DNA of 64,000 nucleotides, from contig NZ_CP027762.1 of the NCBI RefSeq assembly GCF_003852315.1, forward strand, positions 3,391,501-3,455,500. Reading direction: 5' to 3'. This document shows, piece by piece, positions 50,165-58,649 of the stretch. This DNA comes from Pseudomonas sp. LBUM920. GTDB taxonomy: Bacteria; Pseudomonadota; Gammaproteobacteria; Pseudomonadales; Pseudomonadaceae. Within the stretch, counting starts at the first letter, position 1, and the number at the start of each line of letters is the position of its first letter. The notes under the pieces are model-generated. The model ran no database searches and was not told where the DNA came from. It worked only from the letters and a program-made list of their open reading frames with translations. A program made the translations under genes and the position numbers.

Positions 50165-50984
50165 AGCGCGCAAACTCCAAAGTGAACCCTTGTTTACGGG
50201 GAATCCCGCCGTGTAGCAGCGCGCCCTGCTCCTCGTTGATGGTCTTCAGGCACCAGGTGCCGATCACCTCACCATAGCCCGTGGTCAGCGTGAGCGGCTG
50301 GAGCCGGCCGCCGATGGTGCGCAGGGTATCAAGCTGCTTGAGGCCACCCTTGAAGCCTGGGTAGATCGTCCCTTTAAGCGTGAGCTTTTCCTCTCCCATG
50401 CCGACTGCCTGCTGCGCCGGACGTCGCGTCAGTCGCTCCTGGGAAGCCCAGCGAAACTCAGTCGAGCGACTCAGTTCGTCAAAGGCCGCCGTATCTAAAT
50501 TGAAGTAGTACGGCTGAATCTTGGGGTCGCGGGGCTGGATGATCAGCAGGTGCGGAAACGGTTTCACCGCTTCCGGTGCCGGCGTTGCATCCATCGCAAA
50601 GGCACTGGTAGGCACAATGTTCGCCAACGAAGGACTGACATTACCGGCGATCTTGTTGATTGCCGTAGCAGCCTTGCCCGCCTGTTCCTTCAGTGTGCCC
50701 ATTCGTTCCTGAACTTCGGCGGCCGCCCGTGTCGCACGGCCGTACACGGCCGCCACCTGGCCGACCTTGGCCTGTGCTGCATTCACACCACGCATGACCC
50801 GCTGTAACTTGGCACCAACTGACGGCCCCACAAACGGGATATTTTCCAACTCTGATGCAGCGCCGGTTATCTCCCTGATCGCGCCGTTGACTGGCCCAAG
50901 CATACCGTCAGCACTTCGCCTGCCAGCCTCCCCGGCTTCGACCAGGTACTTGAGGCCCGATTTCATCTGTTCCATATAAGCCAT
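50139..50984 (-). CDS. Tail protein U with long helical N-terminal extension
   Basis: 281 residues. The C-terminal part (about 145-281: FPHLLIIQPRDPKIQPYYFNLDTAAFDELSRSTEFRWASQERL...TYGEVIGTWCLKTINEEQGALLHGGIPRKQGFTLEFARYG, approximate) is a P2 gpU-type tail terminator domain. The N-terminal 125 residues are Ala/Gly-rich helices (ANAAQAKVGQVAAVYGRATRAA-type) not found in the short P2 protein, so this is the extended form. Its stop overlaps the gpX start. It lies 9 nt after the tape measure gene. Confidence 0.88.
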   Translation of the reverse strand: MAYMEQMKSGLKYLVEAGEAGRRSADGMLGPVNGAIREITGAASELENIPFVGPSVGAKLQRVMRGVNAAQAKVGQVAAVYGRATRAAAEVQERMGTLKEQAGKAATAINKIAGNVSPSLANIVPTSAFAMDATPAPEAVKPFPHLLIIQPRDPKIQPYYFNLDTAAFDELSRSTEFRWASQERLTRRPAQQAVGMGEEKLTLKGTIYPGFKGGLKQLDTLRTIGGRLQPLTLTTGYGEVIGTWCLKTINEEQGALLHGGIPRKQGFTLEFARYGDDMQNI

Positions 50985-50993
50985 TGGGCCTCC

Positions 50994-53900
50994 TTACAGG
51001 TGGGGTTCGTCGTACAGCTTCGCGGCGTTTTGTTTAGCCGCATCCGCCATCATGAGCCGCATATGCGGCATGAGGTCTTGCGCCAAGCGCTGGGGATCCT
51101 TCACATCCCCTTGCACCGTAATTGGCATCGTCAGCGAGTACTCAAACTTCTGATCCACTTTGGCTGGCACGGGCTTCTCTGGTTCTTTGGGCTGAATTGC
51201 CACTGCCGCCGGCTTGGTCGGTGCAGACACCGCCATCGAGCGCGCCACGTCACCCAACGCCGGCGAATGCGGCGCAGGTGCCATCAGCAGCGCACCCGAA
51301 CCGTTCTGGCCATTGAATGACTTGCTCATGGCAGCCAAGCTTGGAATAGCCGGCCCCGGCCGAGGCGCCATCAGCAAAGGTGTTACCGGAGGCGCAGGCT
51401 TTTCGTCATCGCCCCCAAACCACGACTTACCCGCAGCGCCACCCACCGCAGCCCCACCCATGCTGCCCAGGTAGGCGCCTATCAGCCCGCCAACAGCTGT
51501 GCCGATAATCGGCACTACCGAACCAATAGCCGCACCTGCAGCAGCGCCGGCCATGGTACCGGCCAGATTACCTGCGGCGGCACCATACCCCTCGGCCTTC
51601 TCGTCCTTGGTCTTGGCGTTTTGATAGGTGTCGAAGGCCATAGCGCCGGCCTCCATCAGTGAACCGCCGGGTATCATCTTGGCCGCTTTGCCAATCTTAC
51701 CGACCGCTTGCACCACTCCACCCAATTTAGCTAACGCCCCCGTTGGAACCGTAACTGGTAAAAGCGGCGGCCGGGGGATCACCGCTGGAGGCCGTGGCAC
51801 TGGCGGACTAGGAGCCGGTACCGGTGGTCGCGGCATTGGTGGACGCGGACCGGGCACAGGAGGCCGAGCCGCCGGTGAACTCGGAACTGCAACCGGCGGC
51901 CGTGGCACTGGCGGACGCGAGCTGGGAGCAGGCGAACGCTCCACTGGCGGACGTGGGCCCGGAGCTGGAGGCTGTGGCACTGTCGGGCGCAGGGCCGGAG
52001 TTGGAGGCCGTGGCACTGCCGGGCGCAGGGCCGGAGCTGGTGGCCGTGGCACTGACGGGCGCGGCGCCTGTACCCGAGGTCGCGGCGAACTAGCCACACG
52101 AGGCGGTATGGGCCGCCGACGCGAAGGGTTACGCCTTGAGCCGGGACCACGTCGACGAAGGTCGCCTATACCTCCATTCGACGCCCCCATAGCGTTTGCA
52201 TTGACGACAAAAACCTTTTGAACATCAGCGCCACCCGCTGCCGAATCGCGAACCGTGGCGCCGTCTTCATTGCCAGACGCCGCCTCTTTTGCCAGAGAGA
52301 CAACCTTGAGGCCTGTCGCAACAATGTCGAACTTGCCGGGTTTCTTATCGTCCTTACCCTCGACATCATCTGAATCACCCTTGAAAGCGGCCACAGCCTT
52401 GAGCCCGGACTCAACCAACGACAGGGCTTTACCGGCCTTCCCCTTGGGGTCGCTGCCCTTGCCATCAAAACCGCCCCCATCCGGGGAGTTCGTCACAAAG
52501 ACTTTTTGTACTTCACCGGACTTGCCACCTAACGAGCCCCGCGCAACGTTGAGCAATCCTTTAGCGATTTTGAACGAACTAAGCAGGCCCTTGAGAGCGA
52601 CAAGCCCACCACCGACTGCAGTGATGCCCATCACAACGCCGGGCGCGCTGTCAGACAGCGAGGTAATACCCTTGGTGACTTTGGTCAATGCTTCAGCCAC
52701 GGTGTCCGTGACCGGACGCAAGGCGTCCCCAACGCTGCGCATTGCATCATCCATCGACTGAGCCATCTCGGCCCACTTCTGCGACGACGCCTCACGTCGC
52801 TCGCTGAGGTTTTTATCGAGAATGCCCGTTGCGTCTCGCGAATCATTCTTGAGCTGGCTGTATAGCGCCTTATTCTGCATGTAAGCGGAAAGCGCAGCCT
52901 TGACCTGCATATCGGCGAACAGATCGCCGGTGCGCAGTGACTCCTCAAGCGAGGCCATCATGGCCTTGGCTTTCTCCGGGTCGGATTCCTTGCTGATCTT
53001 TGCCGTCGCCTCAGCCATCGCCGCCGCGCGCTTCGGATCAGTGGCCTGGATGTACTTCTGCGCCAACGCCATGCTGGTTTCAAGCGTAGACATACCGTTC
53101 TGCAAACCGGTCTGCATCGACCCCTTGTAGTCGATACCCGCCTTTGCATACGCTTTGACGGTTTCGCCAGAGCCGATTTTGCTCATCCAGTTCTTGAGGT
53201 TGTTCGCCGCCTCATCGGCGCCGCCGGCAGACTTCATCTGCACCTGCAGCATGGCGCCCAACTGCGTCACCGCATCAATGCCAGTGATACCGAGGCTGCC
53301 CATGTTCGCCAATAGCTCAGGGAACCACTTGGCCATGTCGACCGCCTCAAAGCTGCCCGCCTGTCCTTGGTAGGCAATCGCTTCCAGAGCCTGCTGCATC
53401 TGCTTGGGGTCAGTGATCTTGGCGTTCTGACCCAGCGCGTTGATCATCTTCGCAGTATCAACACCGTTCGATCCCTGTCCTACAACAAATTTGGCCGCGA
53501 CTGGCGCATATTCCAGGGCCTTGCTCAAATCCATGCCGGCGCTCACCAACTGGTTAACCACGTCGGCCACATCGTTGCGCGCCATGCCTGTGTCGCGCGA
53601 GGTATCAATGATCTTGCGTGACATTTCCTTTTCTTGCGGCTTATTGGCAATGCCAGCCTTGATCGCGATATCACGAACAATGGCTCCAAAGTCCGCGCTG
53701 ACCTTGGTCGGAACAGCTAGAGCACCGATTCCGACGACAGCGGCGCCGACTGTGCTTTTCATCCCGGTCCTACCTGCATCAAGTTGCTGATGCCCCCGGG
53801 CCTTCAGGTCCGCTTTATTGGCGGTCTGACCCATTGACCGATAGGCCTTCTCCAGCCGGCCGACTTCAATACCCTGCTTTTTCAAGCTGTCGAGATTGGA

Positions 53901-54128
53901 GTTCAAGCGCCCCAGCAGCTTGGACGCTCCCTCAGAACCGCTGTCATGGGCTTTCTTCCATTCATCACGCAAGCGAATGGTATCGCCGATAGTTCGCTGC
54001 AGAACCCGCGCCTTGAGGCCTTCCGCCTCAAGACGTTTAATACGGCCCGTTACATCTTTGAACGCGGCACCGACAGTCGCACTGACGGCGCCGCCGATCA
54101 CCAGCCCGAGGGCGATTTTGTTCGCCAT
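50994..54128 (-). CDS. Tail tape measure protein (P2 gpT type) with proline-rich repeat region
   Basis: A 1044-residue tape measure protein that sets tail length. Residues 1-120 are coiled coil, followed by the TP901/PhageMin tail domain (about 120-480: DFGAIVRDIAIKAGIANKPQEKEMSRKIIDTSRDTGMARNDVADVVNQLVSAGMD...) and hydrophobic/Gly-rich segments. A disordered stretch at about 660-790 consists of repeated PRPPxPxxRPxV units. A Gly/Ala-rich membrane-like segment (about 835-905: GAAAGNLAGTMAGAAAGAAIGSVVPIIGTAVGGLIGAYLG) and a second Pro-rich patch end the protein. VQKVFV-N occurs twice (about 540 and 640), hinting at internal duplication. Starts 39 nt after the E' frame. Confidence 0.93.
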   Translation of the reverse strand: MANKIALGLVIGGAVSATVGAAFKDVTGRIKRLEAEGLKARVLQRTIGDTIRLRDEWKKAHDSGSEGASKLLGRLNSNLDSLKKQGIEVGRLEKAYRSMGQTANKADLKARGHQQLDAGRTGMKSTVGAAVVGIGALAVPTKVSADFGAIVRDIAIKAGIANKPQEKEMSRKIIDTSRDTGMARNDVADVVNQLVSAGMDLSKALEYAPVAAKFVVGQGSNGVDTAKMINALGQNAKITDPKQMQQALEAIAYQGQAGSFEAVDMAKWFPELLANMGSLGITGIDAVTQLGAMLQVQMKSAGGADEAANNLKNWMSKIGSGETVKAYAKAGIDYKGSMQTGLQNGMSTLETSMALAQKYIQATDPKRAAAMAEATAKISKESDPEKAKAMMASLEESLRTGDLFADMQVKAALSAYMQNKALYSQLKNDSRDATGILDKNLSERREASSQKWAEMAQSMDDAMRSVGDALRPVTDTVAEALTKVTKGITSLSDSAPGVVMGITAVGGGLVALKGLLSSFKIAKGLLNVARGSLGGKSGEVQKVFVTNSPDGGGFDGKGSDPKGKAGKALSLVESGLKAVAAFKGDSDDVEGKDDKKPGKFDIVATGLKVVSLAKEAASGNEDGATVRDSAAGGADVQKVFVVNANAMGASNGGIGDLRRRGPGSRRNPSRRRPIPPRVASSPRPRVQAPRPSVPRPPAPALRPAVPRPPTPALRPTVPQPPAPGPRPPVERSPAPSSRPPVPRPPVAVPSSPAARPPVPGPRPPMPRPPVPAPSPPVPRPPAVIPRPPLLPVTVPTGALAKLGGVVQAVGKIGKAAKMIPGGSLMEAGAMAFDTYQNAKTKDEKAEGYGAAAGNLAGTMAGAAAGAAIGSVVPIIGTAVGGLIGAYLGSMGGAAVGGAAGKSWFGGDDEKPAPPVTPLLMAPRPGPAIPSLAAMSKSFNGQNGSGALLMAPAPHSPALGDVARSMAVSAPTKPAAVAIQPKEPEKPVPAKVDQKFEYSLTMPITVQGDVKDPQRLAQDLMPHMRLMMADAAKQNAAKLYDEPHL

Positions 54129-54166
54129 GTCATGGCCCCCATTTGCAATGCATTACCGATGGCAGC

Positions 54167-54268
54167 TCAATCCGTGAGCCACCACACCATTTCAGCAAAC
54201 GGCATCGACTGAATTTCGGTAGCGGAAAATCCGGTTTCCGCCGCCAGACGTTTCGCGGCCATTTTCAT
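54167..54268 (-). CDS. GpE'-like tail chaperone extension, probably made by frameshifting
   Basis: A 33-codon minus-strand frame from ATG 54268 to TGA 54167 encodes MKMAAKRLAAETGFSATEIQSMPFAEMVWWLTD. The AETGFSATEIQSMPFAEMVWW pattern resembles the small GpE-type protein (WPPSVxDxLTLAELxxW) that lies between FII/E and T in P2-like phages. It has no ribosome-binding site of its own. The frame is open upstream beyond the stop of the preceding gene, as expected for a fusion made by ribosomal frameshifting. It lies 38 nt before the tape measure start. Confidence 0.65.
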   Translation of the reverse strand: MKMAAKRLAAETGFSATEIQSMPFAEMVWWLTD

Positions 54269-54278
54269 GACGCCAGGA

Positions 54279-54284
54279 TCAAAG
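54279..54284 (-). other. Putative +1 frameshift site CUU-UGA in the tail chaperone
   Basis: The chaperone frame ends GAC-GAC-GGG-CTT-TGA. Slipping +1 at CTT (skipping the T) gives GAT-CCT-GGC-GTC-ATG-AAA, exactly the E'-like frame. CUU-UGA is the +1 shift site used in the RF2 gene prfB. There is no clear internal Shine-Dalgarno at RF2-like spacing, only the preceding GGG, so a -2 slip (as in phage Mu), which reaches the same frame, is an alternative. Confidence 0.5.
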
Positions 54285-54878
54285 CCCGTCGTCTTGGTCC
54301 ATACGAAAATAGCCGGCCTGCAGACGGTTGAAATCCACCAACTTCAGGCCCTCCAGATCTGCGACAGGCGCACCGGCAAGCGCGGCAAACAAAATCAGCT
54401 CCCGCTGCTCGTCATCCCCGCCCGCATCACGATTTGCCGTACGCACATCGCCCACCGTCGGAGAGCGCAGGGCCAATTTATCAACCGACACTCCATTGAT
54501 TGTGCTCGGACAGGAAAGCGTCACCACTGCCTGATCCGTGGTCACCGACAACCACGACGGCATCACGTTGGTGTAGTCGGTATCGGGAACCAGGTGCGAG
54601 TAAGCGGTTTGTACACGGCGATAGTCCGCCAATTTGAGGCCTTCCAGGTCCTTGACGCCGACATCTGCCAACCCCGCAAACAGCATCAGTTCGCGCTGTT
54701 CGTCGTCGCCATTAGAGGCGCGGTCGGCTGCCCGCACCTCCCGAACGACCGGGGCACGCAATGTCAACGTTTCGACCAACACGCCGTTGGAATTGCTTGG
54801 CCGCGTGAGCGTCACGACGGCGGCAAGCGCATTGAGTGACAGCCAGGCCGGCACTTCTTTGAAAGTAGCTTTATTCAT
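54279..54878 (-). CDS. Tail assembly chaperone (gpE / Mu gp41-like), internally duplicated
   Basis: A 199-residue protein made of two diverged copies of the same about 95-residue unit. Copy 1: VPAWLSLNALAAVVTLTRPSNSNGVLVETLTLRAPVVREVRAADR...DDEQRELMLFAGLADVGVKDLEGLKLADYRRVQ. Copy 2: MPSWLSVTTDQAVVTLSCPSTINGVSVDKLALRSPTVGDVRTANR...DDEQRELILFAALAGAPVADLEGLKLVDFNRLQ. Each matches the single-domain tail assembly proteins of Mu/P2-type phages. It ends GLU-stop as CTT-TGA, beside the E'-like frame. It sits between the tube gene and the tape measure gene, the standard place for the frameshifted chaperone. Confidence 0.85.
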   Translation of the reverse strand: MNKATFKEVPAWLSLNALAAVVTLTRPSNSNGVLVETLTLRAPVVREVRAADRASNGDDEQRELMLFAGLADVGVKDLEGLKLADYRRVQTAYSHLVPDTDYTNVMPSWLSVTTDQAVVTLSCPSTINGVSVDKLALRSPTVGDVRTANRDAGGDDEQRELILFAALAGAPVADLEGLKLVDFNRLQAGYFRMDQDDGL

Positions 54879-54892
54879 TTAGATCTATTCCC

Positions 54893-55396
54893 TTAAAGGC
54901 CCAGCGCGGTGCGGATGTCAGCCAGTTGATCTTTGCCGTCGATCACTTGAACGCCCGCGACCATGTCGATTTCGTACATAAGGCGACCGTCGATTTCGAG
55001 CTTGTAGTAAGACGGCGCGATGGCGTGCTTGATCTCAGCCGGATCACCGGCTTTCCAGTCGCCCAGATCGACCTCTTTGAGCAAGCCGCGCAGGGTGGCG
55101 ACCACCGCCGTCACTGCGCCTTTTTGCCCTCTGAAAGCCCCTCGGAATGTCGCGTTAAACGCCGTGCCATCAGCCAAACCGAAGTGTTTCAACGACTCAC
55201 GACGCACGCCCTTGGTGACGAAGGACGCCTCCATTTTCTCCAGGCCTTGCGCCATTTCGATGGCACCTGCCATGCCACCGGCACGATATTCATCGGTCTT
55301 TACCGTCAGCTTGGGCAGCGTCAGAGTCGGCACATCGCCGGCGAAGTTCACGCCGTCGACAAACAGGTTCGTGTTAAACAAAGTTTGAGGAATCAT
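54893..55396 (-). CDS. Major tail tube protein (P2 gpFII)
   Basis: A 167-residue tail tube protein: LFNTNLFVDGVNFAGDVPTLTLPKLTVKTDEYRAGGMAGAIEMAQGLEKMEASFVTKG at the start, then SYYKLEIDGRLMYEIDMVAGVQVIDGKDQLADIRTALGL. The LTLPKLT-x-KTDEYRAGGM segment is diagnostic for the P2 FII family. It forms the inner tube of the contractile tail. It is 12 nt downstream of the sheath gene and 14 nt upstream of the chaperone. Confidence 0.95.
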   Translation of the reverse strand: MIPQTLFNTNLFVDGVNFAGDVPTLTLPKLTVKTDEYRAGGMAGAIEMAQGLEKMEASFVTKGVRRESLKHFGLADGTAFNATFRGAFRGQKGAVTAVVATLRGLLKEVDLGDWKAGDPAEIKHAIAPSYYKLEIDGRLMYEIDMVAGVQVIDGKDQLADIRTALGL

Positions 55397-55408
55397 TGAC
55401 TAGGCCCC

Positions 55409-56575
55409 TTAGGCTGCTTCGAGAACTTCGGTCATCCACTGATCGGTGACTTCGAAAAGGAAATTCGGGTTTTCTGCCGGCGGCACGTCGGTGAAACGGA
55501 TGCGCCAGTAAACTTTGCCCTGGGAAATCTGGCTGGCGGTGTTCAGCTCGGTGTCCGGATACACCTCAAAATTGATAATCGCGCCCTGGGCCTTCAGGTC
55601 GCGCATGAAGGCGTCTAAGCCGTCAGTCACATCCTTGACGTAAGTCTTGGTGATCGAGCGGTCTACAGCCCACTTGTGGCCTGCCTGCACCGCGTCCATA
55701 AGGATGAACAGCGTGCGAACGCGAGTGACGAATGCCCACTTCGGATCACTCGAAAGCGTGCGGTTGCCCCACAAGCGGTAGCCGTCATCGCGGATGATCG
55801 TCGCGATATTGGCGTTGTTCAGCAGGTTGGCGCGGCAAGTCTCGTCACCGTCCAGGTACTCAACCGCCCGAGTCGTGCCGGTGATACCCGAGAACTCTTT
55901 GTTCGACGGCGAGGCCCAGAAGCCATATTCAGCATCAGTCCAGGCGAACAAGCCCGCCGCCCAGGCCGACGCCGGCGCATCAACAGTCTTGCTGAGTTCG
56001 GTGTCCCAGTACTGAACGCCCGGGTCAACCATGAACAGATTGCGACTGCCAAAGTTATCGGCGTAGAGCATCGCTGCCTCATCCGTGGTGCCAGGACCAT
56101 CGAGAATGCCGATAGCCCGCAGCTTCTGCGCCAGGCTATCGAGTGCTGTAGCCACTGCTTGTGTGGCGGTATGTCCCGGCGCGATCAACAATCGTGGCTG
56201 CGCGTTGAACAGGCTTTTACCATCCAGCAACGCCTGCAGGCCGGTCCGCTGACCAGATGCCAAGACGCCGCCAATAATCGCCGAGGTTTGCAGCGCCGCG
56301 TCCTCAAGCTTCGGTACGCCGATGGCGACAATCACCGCCTTGGCCTTGGTGTAGATTGCTTTACAGGCCTTGGTGATTGCCGAATTTTCACCGAAAGCGG
56401 CAATGGCTTCGCGCTCAGAGGTGATCAGCTTCAACTCGCCTGCCTTGGCAGTACCGCCGCCAAGCACGCCCGGGTTGAAGGTGTCGCACAATCCGATAAT
56501 GGAAGAAGACGGCAACGAAATAGTGCGTGCGCCAGTCTTGATGTCGGTCGTGGTAACGCCATGAAAGAAACTCAT
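55409..56575 (-). CDS. Tail sheath protein (P2 gpFI)
   Basis: A 388-residue sheath protein: FFHGVTTTDIKTGARTISLPSSSIIGLCDTFNP at the start, then IGVPKLEDAALQTSAIIGG, the STAQ/APSNKEFSGITGTTRAVEYLDGDETCRANLLNNANIATIIRDDGYRLWGNRTLSSDPKWAFVTRVR block, and VTDGLDAFMRDLKAQGAIINFEVYPD at the end. These are the standard FI sheath landmarks. It polymerises around the tube and contracts on infection. GGAGATCG precedes the ATG and follows a hairpin. Confidence 0.95.
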   Translation of the reverse strand: MSFFHGVTTTDIKTGARTISLPSSSIIGLCDTFNPGVLGGGTAKAGELKLITSEREAIAAFGENSAITKACKAIYTKAKAVIVAIGVPKLEDAALQTSAIIGGVLASGQRTGLQALLDGKSLFNAQPRLLIAPGHTATQAVATALDSLAQKLRAIGILDGPGTTDEAAMLYADNFGSRNLFMVDPGVQYWDTELSKTVDAPASAWAAGLFAWTDAEYGFWASPSNKEFSGITGTTRAVEYLDGDETCRANLLNNANIATIIRDDGYRLWGNRTLSSDPKWAFVTRVRTLFILMDAVQAGHKWAVDRSITKTYVKDVTDGLDAFMRDLKAQGAIINFEVYPDTELNTASQISQGKVYWRIRFTDVPPAENPNFLFEVTDQWMTEVLEAA

Positions 56576-56595
56576 AAAGCTCGATCTCCAGAAAC

Positions 56596-56619
56596 GAAAA
56601 AGCCCCGCATGAGCGAGGC
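56596..56619 (-). terminator. Hairpin directly before the sheath gene
   Basis: On the minus strand GCCTCGC-tcat-GCGGGGC then TTTTTCG, followed at once by TTTCTGGAG (the sheath ribosome-binding site). Terminator-like, but placed as a 5' leader of a highly expressed gene. Confidence 0.7.
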
Positions 56620-56653
56620 CGTTAGGGATGTACGTGTTACGTGTAGTGGAAAA

Positions 56654-56679
56654 GAAAACGCCCCGTCAGTGCGGGACGT
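56654..56679 (-). terminator. Hairpin after the tail-fibre-assembly gene
   Basis: On the minus strand ACGTCCCGC-actga-CGGGGCGT then TTTTC, right behind the stop codon of the gene ending at 56680. Confidence 0.65.
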
Positions 56680-57111
56680 TTACTGCTGCAGCGACAAGAG
56701 CCAGTCAGGGGCCGTAGGGCGATGTTCGCTCAAAGGGAACTCACCAGCTTCAGGCCAGTTACGGAGTAAGCGCCGATATGCTTGCAACTCGGCGTATTGC
56801 TCCGGTGTAAGCGAGGTTGGCGACCCGTCTTCAATCTCATCACGATGCCGGGTCACTACGCCGTCTGTAGACGTCAACTGAACCGAGCGCCAATACCGCT
56901 CGACTTCGGCCAACTGTTCGTCTGTCTGCTCCGGGGCGTCTACCACAACAGGCCATTTATCCGGCCCACAAACCAAACGCTTTCCATGACTGACTTGAGC
57001 CAACAGCTCGTCCCTGGCTTCGGCGGAGAACTCCCGCGCATCAGCAGGGATAAACGTGCATACCTGATCGTCGTAGAAGAAGCCTGTTTCAGGACTATAA
57101 AAGACAGTCAT
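56680..57111 (-). CDS. Tail fibre assembly protein (gpG-like)
   Basis: A 143-residue chaperone-type protein: MTVFYSPETGFFYDDQVCTFIPADAREFSAEARDELLAQVSHGKRLVCGPDKWPVV...LTPEQYAELQAYRRLLRNWPEAGEFPLSEHRPTAPDWLLSLQQ, the standard tail-fibre assembly protein pattern of Pseudomonas phages. Its start overlaps the tail fibre stop by 4 nt. It binds the fibre tip and aids trimerisation, and may influence host range. Confidence 0.88.
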   Translation of the reverse strand: MTVFYSPETGFFYDDQVCTFIPADAREFSAEARDELLAQVSHGKRLVCGPDKWPVVVDAPEQTDEQLAEVERYWRSVQLTSTDGVVTRHRDEIEDGSPTSLTPEQYAELQAYRRLLRNWPEAGEFPLSEHRPTAPDWLLSLQQ

Positions 57112-58649
57112 GCTTTACCCCTGACTCGCCAGAAAAATGAGGCGTTAGCGCTATAGAGATTTCGAACGGTGATGCTCCCGAGCGTGCTATTTCTCGCTTG
57201 CAATACCGGATATTCACCAACTCTTTGACCGCTAGTAAAATCGGCGAACGTCAGCTGAATATCTGTAGGCACCGCCGAAAGCGCGTAGGGCAGCGGGATT
57301 ACCGTGTCAGAACCTGATGGAGCCGAAACATAAAGACCCCATTGTTCAACATCCCCACCAGGCAACTTTTGATGACCTGTCGATTCGGCAAAGTCGGCGA
57401 TGTGCTTCAAAGACGCCGAACCGGCCATGAAGTAATTGGAGCCTTGCACGGTTACGTCAAGAGACCCGCCGACGTTGACCACAACGCTCGGCAGCGTGCG
57501 CGTGGCAACGGCGGACATAGTTCCACCAGCGGGTGGCACTACTGTTAACGGAGCCCCACCGACGTTTCTGATGTGGATCGTCGCTCCAATTGGCACGTTG
57601 CCAATTGGAGGAAGAGTCAATGAGATTGCAGACCCAGAATTCGCCAGAACAAGACGACCAAAATCTGATGCGGCCATGCTGGCGGTGATTTCATAGATCC
57701 TGATACCACTCAGGTTACCGAGCGCCCGCTGCACAAATTCTGTATTAGCCAGCGTTTTACCGCTGTCAAACAGAGGGGCTGTTGGAGCTGTGGGCTTATC
57801 CAGAAACGCCGGCGAACTGATCGGCGCGAGACCTTGCGTAATATTTTTGAAATTCAGTCCCGTGGTTCCCAGGACAATCGCCCCGTCGGTCGACAGCAAC
57901 CACAACGTATCGGCATTCACCGCGCCCTGCTCGGCGGCAACCAACAAGCCCGGGGTGACCTTGACGCTGGTATCTGCATCGCTGGTGCGCTTCCAAATCT
58001 CCGCTGTGAGGTAGATCCCGTTATCTTTTGCCTGCGCCTGGTCCTTGACCAACACCCGCGAGCCAAGCGGCACTGCCACACCGTCAATCGTTTGTGCACC
58101 AGCCAGCTGGATCGGCCCAGTCGTTGCCACCAGTACTGATTGCTTCACGTCTTGCCTGTTGATCCCGTCGACCACCGAATCATCGACATACTGCCTTGTT
58201 GCCAGCACCACGTCCGGGTCAATCTTCAGGACGACATTCGCGGCGCTGGAGACAATGAAGTTCATGCGAATAACTTGAGTGCGACCAGACCCTTGAGACA
58301 TCAATGGTTTGTAGGTGGCCGGGCAATTTGCGACAGCTACCAGGGCTCCATCGGAGTCGTACAGACCCATCTCTCGAATCCACCAACCGCCTTCGTCGGC
58401 TGGGATGATTTGTTCGGCCACGATGATATTGGGGTTTGACGGGTCAACTGAAAGCTTGTTCAGTGGCCGCCGGCGCCGTTCATTGATCAGTTTTTTTTGT
58501 GTACGGTCAGGGATAGGATCGGTGCCGTTGGCATCGCCCACACCCAGTTCGGTGAGTTTCCAGGGAATGCCCAGCGCGTCGGCATTGGCCTGTTTGGCCT
58601 CACCGGTCGCGGTAAGAAGCGCAAAAAACTGCGAGTTGGAATCGATCAT
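57108..58649 (-). CDS. Tail fibre protein (gpH-like)
   Basis: A 513-residue fibre. The N-terminal DUF3751-type attachment domain (FALLTATGEAKQANADALGIPWKLTELGVGDANGTDPIPDRTQKKLINERRRRPLNKL...ADEGGWWIREMGLYDSDGALVAV) fixes it to gpI/J, and a variable shaft carries DGVAVPLGSRVLVKDQAQAKDNGIYL-type repeats. The C-terminal adhesin ends GSITVRNLYSANASFFWRVRGKA. The C-terminus determines receptor binding. It overlaps the fibre assembly gene downstream and tail protein I upstream by 4 nt each. Confidence 0.9.
   Translation of the reverse strand: MIDSNSQFFALLTATGEAKQANADALGIPWKLTELGVGDANGTDPIPDRTQKKLINERRRRPLNKLSVDPSNPNIIVAEQIIPADEGGWWIREMGLYDSDGALVAVANCPATYKPLMSQGSGRTQVIRMNFIVSSAANVVLKIDPDVVLATRQYVDDSVVDGINRQDVKQSVLVATTGPIQLAGAQTIDGVAVPLGSRVLVKDQAQAKDNGIYLTAEIWKRTSDADTSVKVTPGLLVAAEQGAVNADTLWLLSTDGAIVLGTTGLNFKNITQGLAPISSPAFLDKPTAPTAPLFDSGKTLANTEFVQRALGNLSGIRIYEITASMAASDFGRLVLANSGSAISLTLPPIGNVPIGATIHIRNVGGAPLTVVPPAGGTMSAVATRTLPSVVVNVGGSLDVTVQGSNYFMAGSASLKHIADFAESTGHQKLPGGDVEQWGLYVSAPSGSDTVIPLPYALSAVPTDIQLTFADFTSGQRVGEYPVLQARNSTLGSITVRNLYSANASFFWRVRGKA

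Noticed and set aside
51779..52150. Repetitive DNA that could suggest a CRISPR array
   Set aside because: The repeats are short, imperfect, have no unique spacers, and encode proline-rich protein in frame with the tape measure gene.
55676..56881. 401-codon plus-strand open frame over the sheath gene
   Set aside because: Arg/Gln-rich shadow with no ribosome-binding site; the sheath gene is unambiguous on the other strand.
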